This document shows positions 11,839 to 22,258 of a stretch of 64,000 bases of DNA, in pieces. This DNA is from DATBVX01 sp035263105. GTDB taxonomy: Bacteria; Pseudomonadota; Gammaproteobacteria; Steroidobacterales; Steroidobacteraceae. The notes below the pieces were generated by a model. That model did not search any database. It was given only the letters and a program-made list of their open reading frames with translations, and was not told the DNA's origin. Both the position numbers and the translations under genes were made by a program. The stretch spans positions 1-64,000 of the forward strand of contig DATFRO010000064.1 in NCBI GenBank assembly GCA_035263105.1. The letters run 5' to 3'. Every line of letters begins with the position of its first letter. Within the stretch, counting starts at the first letter, position 1.

Positions 11839-12675
11839 TTGACGCCGACCGTCGTCGTACTCGCCATCGCCATCACCGTGATCGGCGTGCTGATCGGGCG
11901 CCCGCTGTGGCGGGCCCGCCAGCGCCGCCGGCTGCGCGCGCAACCCATGCCCGACGCGTGGCGCAGCGACATCGAACGGGCGATGCCGATCTACGCCTGC
12001 ATTCCACTGCCCCTGCGCGCGCGCCTCGACGGGCTGGTGCAACAATTCGTCGCCGAGAAGGAGTTCGTCGGTTGTCGCGGGCTCGAAGTCACGCTGCCGA
12101 TGAAACTCGCCGTGGCCGCACAGGCCTGCCTGCTGGTGCTCGGCCGTTCGGCGCGCCTGTACGAAGACCTGTACTCGATCCTCATCTACCCGGCGGCGTT
12201 CCTCGTTCCCGAAGAGCATCGCGACGAAGCGGGGGTCGTGCACCAGCACGAGCGCGCGCTCGCCGGCCAGGCCTGGGACACGCATCGCATCATCCTGTCC
12301 TGGGACGACGTGATCGCCGGGGCGGCGGCGCCGGATGATGGCTTCAACGTCGTGTACCACGAGTTCGCGCATTACCTGGACGCCGAAGCGGGCATCGTGA
12401 ACGGTGCGCCGTTTCTCGGCGAGGCGCGCAACTACGAGCGCTGGTCACGCGTGATGCAGCACGAGTTCGCCAAGCTGCGCGAGGCCGACGCGCGCGGCGA
12501 ACCGACGGTGCTCGATCCCTACGGCGCGGAGAATCCCGGCGAGTTCTTCGCAGTCGCGACCGAGGCGTTCTTCGAGCTGCCCCGCGAGCTGCAAACGGAG
12601 CACGCCGAGCTCTACGGCGAGCTCAGGAACTATTTTCGACTGGATCCGGCGAGCTGGCTGCCGCATCCGGCCTGA
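11839..12675 (+). CDS. mtfA: MtfA-type zinc peptidase (M90)
   Basis: A 278-residue protein beginning at TTG 11839 with one N-terminal membrane helix (VVVLAIAITVIGVLIG), then the MtfA domain. The gluzincin motif HEFAHYLD at about residue 174 and a downstream glutamate in VATEAFFE supply the zinc ligands. In E. coli MtfA binds the repressor Mlc and influences ptsG; the E. coli protein is soluble, so the membrane helix here is a difference shared by many non-enteric homologues. Its 3' end overlaps the convergent MFS gene by 53 bp. Confidence 0.88.
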   Translation: MTPTVVVLAIAITVIGVLIGRPLWRARQRRRLRAQPMPDAWRSDIERAMPIYACIPLPLRARLDGLVQQFVAEKEFVGCRGLEVTLPMKLAVAAQACLLVLGRSARLYEDLYSILIYPAAFLVPEEHRDEAGVVHQHERALAGQAWDTHRIILSWDDVIAGAAAPDDGFNVVYHEFAHYLDAEAGIVNGAPFLGEARNYERWSRVMQHEFAKLREADARGEPTVLDPYGAENPGEFFAVATEAFFELPRELQTEHAELYGELRNYFRLDPASWLPHPA

Positions 12676-13906
12676 CGAACCACAGCAATACTGCTCCCGC
12701 CGCGAACAGCAGCGCGATCGAGAGGATCGCGAGCCGGGAACTCCCGGTGAGCAGCGCCACCCAGCCCATCAGCATCGGGCCGATGACGGCGGCGAACTTG
12801 CCCATCATGTTGAAGAAGCCGAAGAACTCGCCCGACTTCTGCGGCGGCACCAGGCGCGCGAAGTACGAACGGCTGAGGCTCTGGATGCCGCCCTGCACCA
12901 GGCCGATGATCACCGCCAGCGTGTAGAACTGCGCGACCGTCTGCAGGAAGTAGCCCCACACGGTCACGCCGAAATACGCGACGATGCACACCTGGATGCC
13001 GAAGCGCGGCCCGAAGCGCTTGCCGACCCAACCGAAGAACAACGAGGCGGGAAACGCCACGAATTGCGTGACGAGCAGTGCCACGATCAGGCTCTTCGAG
13101 TCGAAGCCGAGTGACAGCCCGTAGTCCACCGCCATCTTGATGATGGTGTTGACGCCGTCGATGTAGAGCCAGTAGGAGACCAGGAACAGCGTCAACGCGC
13201 GGTAGGCACGCAGGTGCCCGATCGTGCGCCACAGCTCGCTCCACCCGGCGCGCATCGCGGCGAGCGGCCGCAACGGCGTCGCGGGCTTGCGCTCGCGCAC
13301 GAAGAGCAGCAGCGGAATGGTGAAGAGCGCCCACCACACCGCGACGCTCAGGAACGAAACTCGCACCGCCTCGCCGGCGTCGGCGAGGCCGAACAGCTGC
13401 GGCTTGAGCGTCATCACCACGTTGATGAGGAAGAGCAGCCCGCCGCCGAGATACCCGAGCGCGTAGCCGTAACTCGATACCACGTCGAGCTCACGCTCTT
13501 CTGCGACATCGGGCAGCAGTGAATCGTAGAACGTCGTGCCACCCCAGAAGCCGACGCCGGCGAGCGCGTAGAACACCACCGCGAGCGGCCAGTCGCCTTT
13601 CTCGACCCAGTACAAGCCCGCCGTCATCGCGACGCCGAGCACCGTGAAGAACGACAGCACCTTGACACGCGCGCCGCCGCGATCGGCGATCGCGCCGAGG
13701 AGCGGCGCGATCAGGGCGATGACGGCACTCGCGACGCCATTGCCCATCCCGAGGCGAAACGTGCTGACGGTCGCCTCCGAGCCCGCGCTCCAGTATTGCT
13801 TGAAGAAGATCGGGAAGAAGCCCGCCATGACGGTGGTGGCGAACGAAGAATTCGCCCAGTCGTAGAGCGCCCAGGACAGGACGCTGCGCCGGGTGAGGAC
13901 GCTCAT
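12623..13906 (-). CDS. MFS transporter of the UMF1/Atg22-like family
   Basis: A 427-residue integral membrane protein with about 12 helices. The N-terminal LSWALYDWANSSFATTVMAGFFPIFF is characteristic of the Atg22/UMF1 branch of the major facilitator superfamily, whose yeast member exports amino acids from the vacuole; bacterial substrates are unknown. The motif QGGIQSLSRSYFARLVPP lies near residue 335, typical of the group. It lies 9 bp downstream of prfC in the same direction and its stop lies inside the convergent mtfA gene. Confidence 0.9.
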   Translation of the reverse strand: MSVLTRRSVLSWALYDWANSSFATTVMAGFFPIFFKQYWSAGSEATVSTFRLGMGNGVASAVIALIAPLLGAIADRGGARVKVLSFFTVLGVAMTAGLYWVEKGDWPLAVVFYALAGVGFWGGTTFYDSLLPDVAEERELDVVSSYGYALGYLGGGLLFLINVVMTLKPQLFGLADAGEAVRVSFLSVAVWWALFTIPLLLFVRERKPATPLRPLAAMRAGWSELWRTIGHLRAYRALTLFLVSYWLYIDGVNTIIKMAVDYGLSLGFDSKSLIVALLVTQFVAFPASLFFGWVGKRFGPRFGIQVCIVAYFGVTVWGYFLQTVAQFYTLAVIIGLVQGGIQSLSRSYFARLVPPQKSGEFFGFFNMMGKFAAVIGPMLMGWVALLTGSSRLAILSIALLFAAGAVLLWFVRPDAAASSPDPVENSS

Positions 13907-13915
13907 CGAACGTGC

Positions 13916-15511
<1,596 letters not shown>

Positions 15512-15519
15512 GCGTGATG

Positions 15520-16026
15520 CTATTTCCCGCGCCCGTTGCGCGTCGCACGCGTCGCCAGGTCGAGCCGCAGCACGGCTGCGTCCTCGCGTCCGCCCGGCGC
15601 CTGGTAGTAGCCGCGTCGCATGCCCACCTGCTCGAAGCCGATGGCCTGGTAGAGCCGGATCGCCACCACGTTCGAGGGCCGCACCTCGAGAAACGCCTCC
15701 AGCATTGCGGAGCCGTGCGCACGATCCAGCAGGTACTCGAGCATGCGCCGCCCCAGACCGCGACAGCGCAGGTCTTCGCGCACGCAGACATTGAGAATGT
15801 GCGCCTCGCCCGCTCCCATCGACATGATCCCGTAGCCGACCACGACGCCCGCGAGGTCGAGGACGCGGCACAGGTAGCCGACGCGCAGGCAATCGCGAAA
15901 GATTCCCTCGCTCCACGGGAAGCGGTACGCGGCGCGCTCGAGCGCGACGACGGCGGTCACGTCGGCCTCCGTCATGAGACGGATGCCGAGCTCCGGCAAC
16001 GCCACTTCACTGCGGACGGTCGCCAC
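15520..16026 (-). CDS. rimI: Ribosomal protein S18-alanine N-acetyltransferase RimI
   Basis: A 168-residue GNAT acetyltransferase that modifies the N-terminal alanine of ribosomal protein S18. It shows RRMTEAD-type N-terminal beta strand, the FPWSEGIFRDCLRVGY segment, the acetyl-CoA loop REDLRCRGLGRRML and the C-terminal IRLYQAIGFEQVGMRRGYY typical of RimI. It starts with GTG at 16026, overlapping the upstream uracil-DNA glycosylase gene by 20 bp. A tsaB-like partner gene is not adjacent. Confidence 0.94.
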   Translation of the reverse strand: MATVRSEVALPELGIRLMTEADVTAVVALERAAYRFPWSEGIFRDCLRVGYLCRVLDLAGVVVGYGIMSMGAGEAHILNVCVREDLRCRGLGRRMLEYLLDRAHGSAMLEAFLEVRPSNVVAIRLYQAIGFEQVGMRRGYYQAPGGREDAAVLRLDLATRATRNGRGK

Positions 16027-16693
16027 GCCTCAAGACTTCCTGTGCGAACTGAAGATCGGTCCAAGCCTTGCGCTTCTCGCCCGGAGAGCGCAGCAGGTAT
16101 GCGGGATGATATGTGACGACCACGGGGATCTGCCGTGCGCCGTAGGAATACAGCTTGCCCCGCATGCGGCCAATGGGAGTATCGGTCTGCAGCAGGTTCT
16201 GCGCGGCGATCCGGCCGACCGCCAGGATAATGCGCGGCTGGATCAGCTGGATCTGCCGGTCGAGGTACGGCGTGCAGAGCGCGGCCTCTTCCGGCTTCGG
16301 CTCGCGATTGCTGGGAGGCCTGCATTTCAGGATATTTGCAATGTAGACCTGCGAGCGCTCGAGCCCGATCGCCTTCAGCATGCTGTTGAGCAACTGCCCC
16401 GCGCGCCCGACGAAGGGTTCGCCCTGCGCGTCTTCGTCAGCACCCGGGGCCTCGCCGATGACGAGCCATTGCGCCTGCTTGTTGCCCACGCCAAACACGG
16501 TCTGGGTTCGCGTCTTCTCCAGTCCGCAGAGCGTGCAGCCGGCGACCGTCCGCTGCAGCGTCTCCCAGTCCATGAGAGCAACCTCGCGGGCGCCGGTGCT
16601 CACGCGCGCCTGCGCTGGCGCAGGCGGCGGCTCGCGCGGCACGTAGCAGTCGACGCCGAGTTCCTTGAGATAGGCGAGATGCTCACGACTCAT
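16007..16693 (-). CDS. Uracil-DNA glycosylase, family 4 (iron-sulfur)
   Basis: A 228-residue DNA repair enzyme that removes uracil from DNA. Motif A is GEAPGADEDAQGEPFVGRAG, followed by ILKCRPPSNREP and the C-terminal VVTYHPAYLLR. Four cysteines that can bind a 4Fe-4S cluster are visible (CTLCGL, then KCRPP and LCTPYL), as in families 4 and 5. The N-terminal 60 residues are a linker. It overlaps pssA by 11 bp and rimI by 20 bp. Family 4 fits best by the GExPGxxE motif. Confidence 0.93.
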   Translation of the reverse strand: MSREHLAYLKELGVDCYVPREPPPAPAQARVSTGAREVALMDWETLQRTVAGCTLCGLEKTRTQTVFGVGNKQAQWLVIGEAPGADEDAQGEPFVGRAGQLLNSMLKAIGLERSQVYIANILKCRPPSNREPKPEEAALCTPYLDRQIQLIQPRIILAVGRIAAQNLLQTDTPIGRMRGKLYSYGARQIPVVVTYHPAYLLRSPGEKRKAWTDLQFAQEVLRRGDRPQ

Positions 16694-17507
16694 CGTGAGT
16701 CTCCAGCAGATTGGGCGTCGTTTCGGTCGGGTCGGGCTGCACCGGCTTGCGCCGCAGTCGTTGCACGAGCCACCAGAGCGGCGCGGACAGCGCGTACAGG
16801 CCGAACAGGACGAACAGCATCACCGGCGGCTTGACGGCGATGAGCACGAACGCGAGCGGCACGAGAAGAAAATAGCGGAACGGGATGTGACCGCCGAGGT
16901 TGATGTCCTTGAAGCTGTAGTAGGCGAAGCGACTCACCATCAGAGCGCCCGCGGTCAGGGTCACCGCGAAGGCGACGATCAACCCGACCAGCCCCGGTTC
17001 GCGCCACTCGCTCGAGAACCAGACGAACGCCGCCACGATGGCCGCGGCGGAAGGGCTCGGCAGCCCCTCGAAGAAGCGCTTGTCCATGGTGGCGGTGCGG
17101 GTGTTGAAGCGCGCGAGGCGCAATGCCGCCGCCACCGCGAAGAAGAACGCCGCGAGCCAGCCCGCGCGTCCCCAGATCACGCCGTATTCGGCGATGCGCG
17201 CCACACCCCATTGATACGTCACGATGGCGGGCGCGAGCCCGAACGACACCATGTCGGAGAGACTGTCGTACTCCTTGCCGAAGGCACTCTCGGTGCTGGT
17301 CCAGCGCGCCACCCGCCCGTCCAGGCCGTCGAAGATCATCGCCACGAACACGGCGACGCCCGCGCGCTCGAAGTTGCCGTCGATCGCGGCGACGATCGCA
17401 TAGAAACCGGCAAACAGCGCCCCGGTCGTGATCAGGTTGGGGAGCAGGTAGATGCCGCGACGATGTGGAGGACGGGGAACGGGCTCATCCATAGGCGCGC
17501 GCATCAT
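16683..17507 (-). CDS. pssA: CDP-diacylglycerol-serine O-phosphatidyltransferase
   Basis: An integral membrane enzyme making phosphatidylserine from CDP-diacylglycerol and serine, the precursor of phosphatidylethanolamine. It carries the CDP-alcohol motif DGLDGRVARWT...GKEYDSLSD with all conserved aspartates, and about eight helices. The RGIYLLPNLITTGALFAGFYA start is typical of the subtype II PssA. Start codons at 17507, 17504 or 17492 are all in frame and none has a clear ribosome site, so the first few residues are uncertain. It is the first gene of pssA-udg-rimI-prfC. Confidence 0.94.
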   Translation of the reverse strand: MMRAPMDEPVPRPPHRRGIYLLPNLITTGALFAGFYAIVAAIDGNFERAGVAVFVAMIFDGLDGRVARWTSTESAFGKEYDSLSDMVSFGLAPAIVTYQWGVARIAEYGVIWGRAGWLAAFFFAVAAALRLARFNTRTATMDKRFFEGLPSPSAAAIVAAFVWFSSEWREPGLVGLIVAFAVTLTAGALMVSRFAYYSFKDINLGGHIPFRYFLLVPLAFVLIAVKPPVMLFVLFGLYALSAPLWWLVQRLRRKPVQPDPTETTPNLLETHDES

Positions 17508-17595
17508 AGGTCTGGCGGGGATGGAGGCACAATAACAGGCTAAGATGCAGCTCTGAATCCACTGCCGCGCCCTCGAGCGCACGGGTCGACGAGCG

Positions 17596-19308
17596 ATGCG
17601 ACTGTCCCAGCTGCCGATCAATACCCTCAAGGAGATGCCCGCGGACGCTGAAGTCGTCAGCCACCAGCTGATGCTGCGCGCGGGCCTGATTCGCCGCCTC
17701 GCCGCGGGCTCGTACACCTGGTTGCCGATCGGGCTGCGGGTGCTGCGCAAGGTGGAGCGCATCATCCGCGAGGAAATGAATCGCGCCGGCGCGCTCGAGG
17801 TGCTGATGCCGACGATCCAGCCGGCGGAACTCTGGCAGGAATCGGGGCGCTGGGAGCAGTACGGACCGGAATTGCTGCGCCTCACCGACCGGCACGACCG
17901 GCCCTGCGTCTACGGACCGACGCACGAGGAGGTCATCACCGACATTGCGCGTCGCGAGCTGCGCAGCTACCGCCAGCTCCCGGTCAACTTCTACCAGATC
18001 CAGACCAAGTTCCGCGACGAGATCCGGCCGCGTTTCGGCGTGATGCGGGCGCGCGAGTTCCTGATGAAGGACGCCTACTCCTTTCATATGGACGAGGCGT
18101 CGCTCGCGGAGGGCTATCGCGCGATGTACGACGCCTACTCGCGCATCTTCACGCGCCTGAAGCTGCGCTTCCGCGCGGTGATAGCGGATACGGGTGCCAT
18201 CGGCGGCAGCTTCTCGCACGAGTTTCATGTCCTCGCCGATTCCGGGGAAGATGCGATCGTGTTCTCCGATGCCGACGAGTACGCGGCCAACCTGGAGATG
18301 GCTGCCGCGCTGCCGCCGCAGGAGCCGCGGGCGAAGCCGTCCAGGAAGCTGAGCGAAGTCCCGACGCCGGGCAGGCGAACCATTGCGGAAGTGAGCGCGT
18401 TTCTCCAGGTCAGCCCGCAGCAGACCGTCAAGACGCTGCTCGTCGAAGGGAGCGAGGGCGATGTCGTCGCCTGTGTGCTGCGCGGCGACCACGAGCTCAA
18501 CGCGGTCAAGGCGCAGAAATTGCCGGGCATCGCCAATCCCCTGCGCATGGCGAACGCCGAGCGCGTGCGCGAGGCTGCCGGCGCCGAGCCCGGCTCGGTT
18601 GGACCCGTCGGCCTCAGGTGCAAGGTGTATGCGGATCACGGCGCCGCACAGCTCGCAGACTTCGTCTGTGGCGCCAACCGGCCCGACACGCACCTGACCG
18701 GTGTCAACTGGGGACGCGACCTGGCCGAACCCGAAGCCGTCGATCTGCGCAATGTCGTTGAGGGCGATCCAAGTCCGAGCGGGCGCGGACGCCTCGGCAT
18801 CGCGCGCGGCATCGAAGTCGGGCACGTGTTTCAGCTCGGCCGCAAGTACAGCGAGCCGATGAAATTGCGCGTGCTCGATGAACAGGGCCGCGAAGTGACG
18901 CCGCTGATGGGCTGCTACGGCATCGGCGTGACGCGCATCGTGGCCGCCGCGATCGAGCAGAACCACGATGAACGCGGCATCATCTGGCCGGAACCGATCG
19001 CACCCTTCAACGTGATACTGATCCCCGTCAACGCGCAGAAGTCCGAGCGCGTGCGCGAGACCAGCGAACGCCTGTATCGCGAGCTCGGCGCCGCGGGCAT
19101 CGAGGTGCTGCTCGACGATCGCGACGCGCGTCCCGGCGTCAAGTTCGCGGACGCCGAGCTCCTCGGCATCCCGCATCGCCTCGTCGTCGGCGAACGCGGA
19201 CTCGAGTCCGGCCGCCTCGAATACCGTGGACGACGCGACAGCGAGTCGAGCGAGTTTCCGCTCGAGCAGGCGCTCGAGTTCCTGCGCGCCCGGATCTTCA
19301 GTGGCTGA
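17596..19308 (+). CDS. proS: Prolyl-tRNA synthetase (bacterial type)
   Basis: A 570-residue class II synthetase charging tRNA-Pro. The N-terminus MRLSQLPINTLKEMPADAEVVSHQLMLRAG is cut here into its motif: MRLSQ then SHQLMLRAGLIR. Motif 2 (FRDEIRPRFGVMRAREFLMKD), a YbaK-like INS editing insertion at about residues 225-390, motif 3 (GCYGIGVTRIVAA) and the C-terminal anticodon-binding domain are present. Length is normal for the type with editing insertion. Its stop overlaps the GTG start of the next gene. Confidence 0.97.
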   Translation: MRLSQLPINTLKEMPADAEVVSHQLMLRAGLIRRLAAGSYTWLPIGLRVLRKVERIIREEMNRAGALEVLMPTIQPAELWQESGRWEQYGPELLRLTDRHDRPCVYGPTHEEVITDIARRELRSYRQLPVNFYQIQTKFRDEIRPRFGVMRAREFLMKDAYSFHMDEASLAEGYRAMYDAYSRIFTRLKLRFRAVIADTGAIGGSFSHEFHVLADSGEDAIVFSDADEYAANLEMAAALPPQEPRAKPSRKLSEVPTPGRRTIAEVSAFLQVSPQQTVKTLLVEGSEGDVVACVLRGDHELNAVKAQKLPGIANPLRMANAERVREAAGAEPGSVGPVGLRCKVYADHGAAQLADFVCGANRPDTHLTGVNWGRDLAEPEAVDLRNVVEGDPSPSGRGRLGIARGIEVGHVFQLGRKYSEPMKLRVLDEQGREVTPLMGCYGIGVTRIVAAAIEQNHDERGIIWPEPIAPFNVILIPVNAQKSERVRETSERLYRELGAAGIEVLLDDRDARPGVKFADAELLGIPHRLVVGERGLESGRLEYRGRRDSESSEFPLEQALEFLRARIFSG

Positions 19309-19870
19309 GCTGCGCACCGCCGCCGTCCTGTTCTTCCTGGCGCTTGCCGCCCCTTGCACCACTCACGCCGATCGCCAGCAGGACCCGGAACTCAAGGCCG
19401 TGCTGGCAAAGGCGATCGCCGCCGGACAGTGCTTCACCGAGAAGTACGACGCCGAGGTCTGGTACAAGCTCATGGAGCCGCGACTGCGGCGCTATGTGCC
19501 GGGGCACCAGGAGCGCATCGAGATCCTGACCAACGCCTATTGCGAAGCCCGGCAGGCGCAACTCCCGCCGGAGCTGGTGCTCGCGGTGATGGACGTCGAG
19601 AGCGCCTTCAATCGCTGGGCGGTGTCGTCCGCGGGTGCGCAGGGGCTCATGCAGGTGATGCCGTTCTGGCCCGAGCAGCTCGGCATGAAGCGTTACCAGC
19701 TGGTGCAGATCCAGCCCAACATCCGCATGGGCTGCGCCATCCTCAAGTACTACTACGACCGCGAGCGACGCGACGTGCGCAAGGCGCTCGCGCGCTACAA
19801 CGGCAGTATCGGGCGGCGCGACTATCCGGACCTGGTGATCCAGCGCTGGACCTCGAAGTGGCGAGCCTGA
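19301..19870 (+). CDS. Lytic transglycosylase (SLT domain), periplasmic
   Basis: A 189-residue protein with an N-terminal signal peptide (LRTAAVLFFLALAAPCTTHA) and a single Slt-type lysozyme-like domain that would cleave peptidoglycan with 1,6-anhydro product. The catalytic glutamate is in MDVESAFN; the SAGAQGLMQVMPFW and ALARYNGS motifs are classical. The GTG at 19301 overlaps the proS stop and puts the signal peptide at the start, which decides this start against a longer in-frame ATG at 19226 lying inside proS. Confidence 0.93.
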   Translation: MAELRTAAVLFFLALAAPCTTHADRQQDPELKAVLAKAIAAGQCFTEKYDAEVWYKLMEPRLRRYVPGHQERIEILTNAYCEARQAQLPPELVLAVMDVESAFNRWAVSSAGAQGLMQVMPFWPEQLGMKRYQLVQIQPNIRMGCAILKYYYDRERRDVRKALARYNGSIGRRDYPDLVIQRWTSKWRA

Positions 19871-19889
19871 GCGGTCGGTCCAGCCCGTT

Positions 19890-20180
19890 TCACCTGGAGA
19901 CAAAGTCCGCGCCGATCCCCGTGGCCTCCGTCGTCGCAACGCTCAGCACTTCGACGCCGGTGACGCGCGAGGCACTCGAGCCCACCCACAGCCAGCGCAG
20001 GAACGTGTCGACGGACGGCTCCGCGCCGCAGGCGAGCACTTCCACGCGCCCGTCCGCGAGATTGCGCGCGTAACCGGCAAGCCCGAGCGAGCGCGCCTCG
20101 CGCGCCGCTGTCGCGCGATAGAACACACCTTGCACGCGCCCGGAAACGAACGCGCGCTTGCAGACTCGCTGCGTGGTCAC
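19890..20180 (-). CDS. Acylphosphatase
   Basis: A 96-residue enzyme hydrolysing acyl phosphates. The signature VQGVFYRATAAREA supplies the phosphate-binding arginine and loop, and GYARNLADGRVEV supplies the catalytic asparagine. GTG is the start codon. The gene lies 8 bp downstream of the lipoprotein gene at 20189 on the same strand and convergent with the transglycosylase gene. Length is normal. Confidence 0.93.
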   Translation of the reverse strand: MTTQRVCKRAFVSGRVQGVFYRATAAREARSLGLAGYARNLADGRVEVLACGAEPSVDTFLRWLWVGSSASRVTGVEVLSVATTEATGIGADFVSR

Positions 20181-20188
20181 GTCAACGG

Positions 20189-20494
20189 TCAGGACTTGGG
20201 GGCTGCGGACGCGAGCTTCTGCGCCTCGATGGCATGGGAGCGCGCCTCCTCGGCCTGCTTGCGCGCGGTGCTGTAGTCGCGCCGCTGCAGCGCCGCTTCG
20301 GCCTGCGACAGCAGATCCGTGGCGACGTTCAACTCGACGGCGGCGTGCTCGGCCGCGCCGGCGGCGCGCGCTGCGGCGATCGCCTGGCGCGCGTCACTCA
20401 TTTCCTGCACGGGCGCGCCGGCGCATGCGGACAGCGCCAAGGCGAAGACTGCCACCCCTGCAATCCGCCGGCCTGCTCTGCGGTGGTTGCGCAT
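20189..20494 (-). CDS. DUF4398-like lipoprotein
   Basis: A 101-residue predicted lipoprotein. The arginine-rich N-terminus and hydrophobic stretch end in the lipobox LSAC (Cys24). The mature part is a helical, alanine- and glutamate-rich region (ARQAIAAARAAGA, LLSQAEAALQRRDYSTARKQAEEARSHA) resembling DUF4398, a TPR-like helical hairpin domain found in lipoproteins near OmpA-type proteins. The ATG at 20494 places the signal peptide correctly. The role is probably envelope structure; no partner is adjacent. Confidence 0.82.
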   Translation of the reverse strand: MRNHRRAGRRIAGVAVFALALSACAGAPVQEMSDARQAIAAARAAGAAEHAAVELNVATDLLSQAEAALQRRDYSTARKQAEEARSHAIEAQKLASAAPKS

Positions 20495-20588
20495 GTTCTC
20501 GTTATATGAATGCGATAATCGAAGCTCGCGAACGCTAACAAGCAGGTGCAGGGGCGTCAAGGTTACGACGCATTGCGGGAGATTCACC

Positions 20589-21197
20589 GTGGCCGAAATT
20601 CTGGTTCTGTACTACTCGCGCAAAGGCGCGACCGCCGAGTTGGCGCGACACGTGTGTCGCGGGGTCGAAGCGGGCGGCGCCCGTGCGCGCCTGCGCACCG
20701 TGCCCGCGGTATCACCGGAGAATGAGCAGACCACGCCGGAGATTCCTGAACGGGGCCCGCCGTATGCGACGCTCGCGGATTTGACCGAATGCGACGGCCT
20801 GATCCTGGGCAGCCCCACGCGCTTCGGCAACATGGCGGCCCCTCTGAAATATTTTCTCGACGGGACCAGCAGCTTGTGGTTGAGCGGCGGTCTCGCCGGC
20901 AAGCCCGCTGGAGTGTTCGCCTCCACCCAGACGATGCACGGCGGCCAGGAGACCACCCTGCTGTCGATGATGCTGCCGCTACTGCATCACGGCATGTACA
21001 TCGTCGGCATTCCTTACACCGAGCCGGCACTCACCAGTACGCGTGGCGGCGGCAGCCCGTACGGCGCCAGTCATGTCGCCGGCGCGGAGAGCTCGCCGCG
21101 TCTCGCCGATGAAGAACAGGCACTGGCGCAGGTCCTGGGCCGACGCGTTGCCGAACTGGCGGTGCGTCTCGGGCACAGCAGTCCGGCGCGCCGATGA
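20589..21197 (+). CDS. wrbA: WrbA-type NAD(P)H:quinone oxidoreductase
   Basis: A 202-residue flavodoxin-fold enzyme that reduces quinones by two electrons using FMN. The phosphate loop is LYYSRKGATAELA; SPTRFGNMAAPLKYFLD and STQTMHGGQETTLLSM are WrbA signatures; GGGSPYGASHVAG is at the C-terminal side. The GTG at 20589 follows a GGGAGA ribosome site and gives the family N-terminus. Its stop overlaps the DUF2069 start by 4 bp; the wrbA-DUF2069 pair is familiar from Pseudomonas. Confidence 0.94.
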   Translation: MAEILVLYYSRKGATAELARHVCRGVEAGGARARLRTVPAVSPENEQTTPEIPERGPPYATLADLTECDGLILGSPTRFGNMAAPLKYFLDGTSSLWLSGGLAGKPAGVFASTQTMHGGQETTLLSMMLPLLHHGMYIVGIPYTEPALTSTRGGGSPYGASHVAGAESSPRLADEEQALAQVLGRRVAELAVRLGHSSPARR

Positions 21198-21547
21198 CGG
21201 AGCCCGCGGCAGACGAGGTACGTCCGCGCGCCCTGCGAACATGGGTGCTCGCGTTGATGGCCGCGATCGCCCTCGTGCTGATCGCCTGGCAATGGCACGC
21301 ATCGAGAATGCAGGCCGCACTGCTCGTGATCTCGCTGGCACCACTGGTCGCGCCGCTTCCCGGCCTGATCCGCGGACGACGCTTCACCTACGCATGGTGC
21401 AGCCTGCTGACGATTCCATACATGGCGCTCGGGTTGACAGAGATCATTGCGGACTCCTCGCACCGCCTGGCGCCCGCCAGCCTGCTCCTGCTCGCCTTCG
21501 GCTGGCTGATCGCGCTGGTGGCTTACCTGCGCGTCACGCGTGCCTGA
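21194..21547 (+). CDS. DUF2069 small membrane protein
   Basis: A 117-residue protein with three or four transmembrane helices (WVLALMAAIALVLIAW; ALLVISLAPLVAPLPGLI; the YAWCSLLTIPYMALGLTEI segment; LLLLAFGWLIALVAYL). The central GLIRGRRFTYAWCSLLTIPYM region matches DUF2069. It overlaps wrbA by 4 bp and, at its 3' end, the convergent hda gene by 25 bp. Function is unknown. Confidence 0.9.
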   Translation: MTEPAADEVRPRALRTWVLALMAAIALVLIAWQWHASRMQAALLVISLAPLVAPLPGLIRGRRFTYAWCSLLTIPYMALGLTEIIADSSHRLAPASLLLLAFGWLIALVAYLRVTRA

Positions 21548-22251
21548 GGGTCGCCGTCGCGCTCGATCACCTGCTTGATGAAGGGCACCGTCAGGCGCCG
21601 CTGGGCGGCGAGCGCCGCGGTGTCGAGCGTGTCGAGGAGCGCGCACAGGGTGCGCAGATCGCGGGGAAACCGCCGCAACAGGAACGCCGCGGTTTCATCG
21701 GGGATTTCCAGGCCGCGGATGGCGGCGCGCAGCCGCAGCGCGGACACGTGTTCCTCCTCACTCAGCGGCTTGAGGTGCAGGACGAGCGCGGCCGAGAGCC
21801 GCGAGCGCAGATCCGCAAGCTCCCAGGGCAGCGCCGTCGGGGGACTCTTCGCCGCAAGCACGAGGTGGCGCTGCTGCTCAACGAGGCCGAGATACAGGTT
21901 GAAGAGCGCGCGCTCCCACTCGGCGTTCCCGGCGGCGAACTCGAGATCATCGATGCAGACGACCTCCAGCTGCTCGCAGCCCGCGAGTGCTGCGGGCGTG
22001 ACCAGCGCCGCGTCGCTCAAGGGGAAGTACGCGGTGCGCCCGCCGGCCGCGCCGGTCTCGGCGCAGACGGCCTGCAGCAGGTGACTCTTGCCGCTGGCTT
22101 CCGGACCCCAGATCCAGAGCGTCGCAGGCTGCGCTGCCCCGCCGAGGTGCAGGTCGCGCAAATGTTCGAGCACCAGCGAGTTCGGGCCGACGAAAAAGCT
22201 CTCGAACACCGACTGGTCGCGCCAGCGCACGCCGAGCGGCAACTGTTCCAT
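21523..22251 (-). CDS. hda: DnaA-homologue Hda (DnaA inactivator)
   Basis: A 242-residue AAA+ protein lacking the DnaA DNA-binding domain. Hda with the sliding clamp promotes hydrolysis of DnaA-bound ATP and so limits re-initiation of replication. The N-terminal MEQLPLGVRW contains the QLPL clamp-binding segment. Walker A is WGPEASGKSHLLQA, Walker B is LEVVCIDDLE, and sensor regions (LRSRLSAALVLHLKPL) follow. It lies downstream of the CDP-alcohol transferase and DUF2066 genes, the same neighbourhood as in Pseudomonas. Confidence 0.94.
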   Translation of the reverse strand: MEQLPLGVRWRDQSVFESFFVGPNSLVLEHLRDLHLGGAAQPATLWIWGPEASGKSHLLQAVCAETGAAGGRTAYFPLSDAALVTPAALAGCEQLEVVCIDDLEFAAGNAEWERALFNLYLGLVEQQRHLVLAAKSPPTALPWELADLRSRLSAALVLHLKPLSEEEHVSALRLRAAIRGLEIPDETAAFLLRRFPRDLRTLCALLDTLDTAALAAQRRLTVPFIKQVIERDGDPQARVTRR

Positions 22252-22258
22252 GGAACGA

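Noticed and set aside
12623..12675. Overlap of mtfA and the MFS gene read as a frameshift or mis-annotation
   Set aside because: Both C-terminal parts are consistent with full-length family members; a 53-bp convergent overlap is compatible with compact genomes.
17485..19362. A 625-codon minus-strand frame over proS
   Set aside because: Antisense to proS and without family features.
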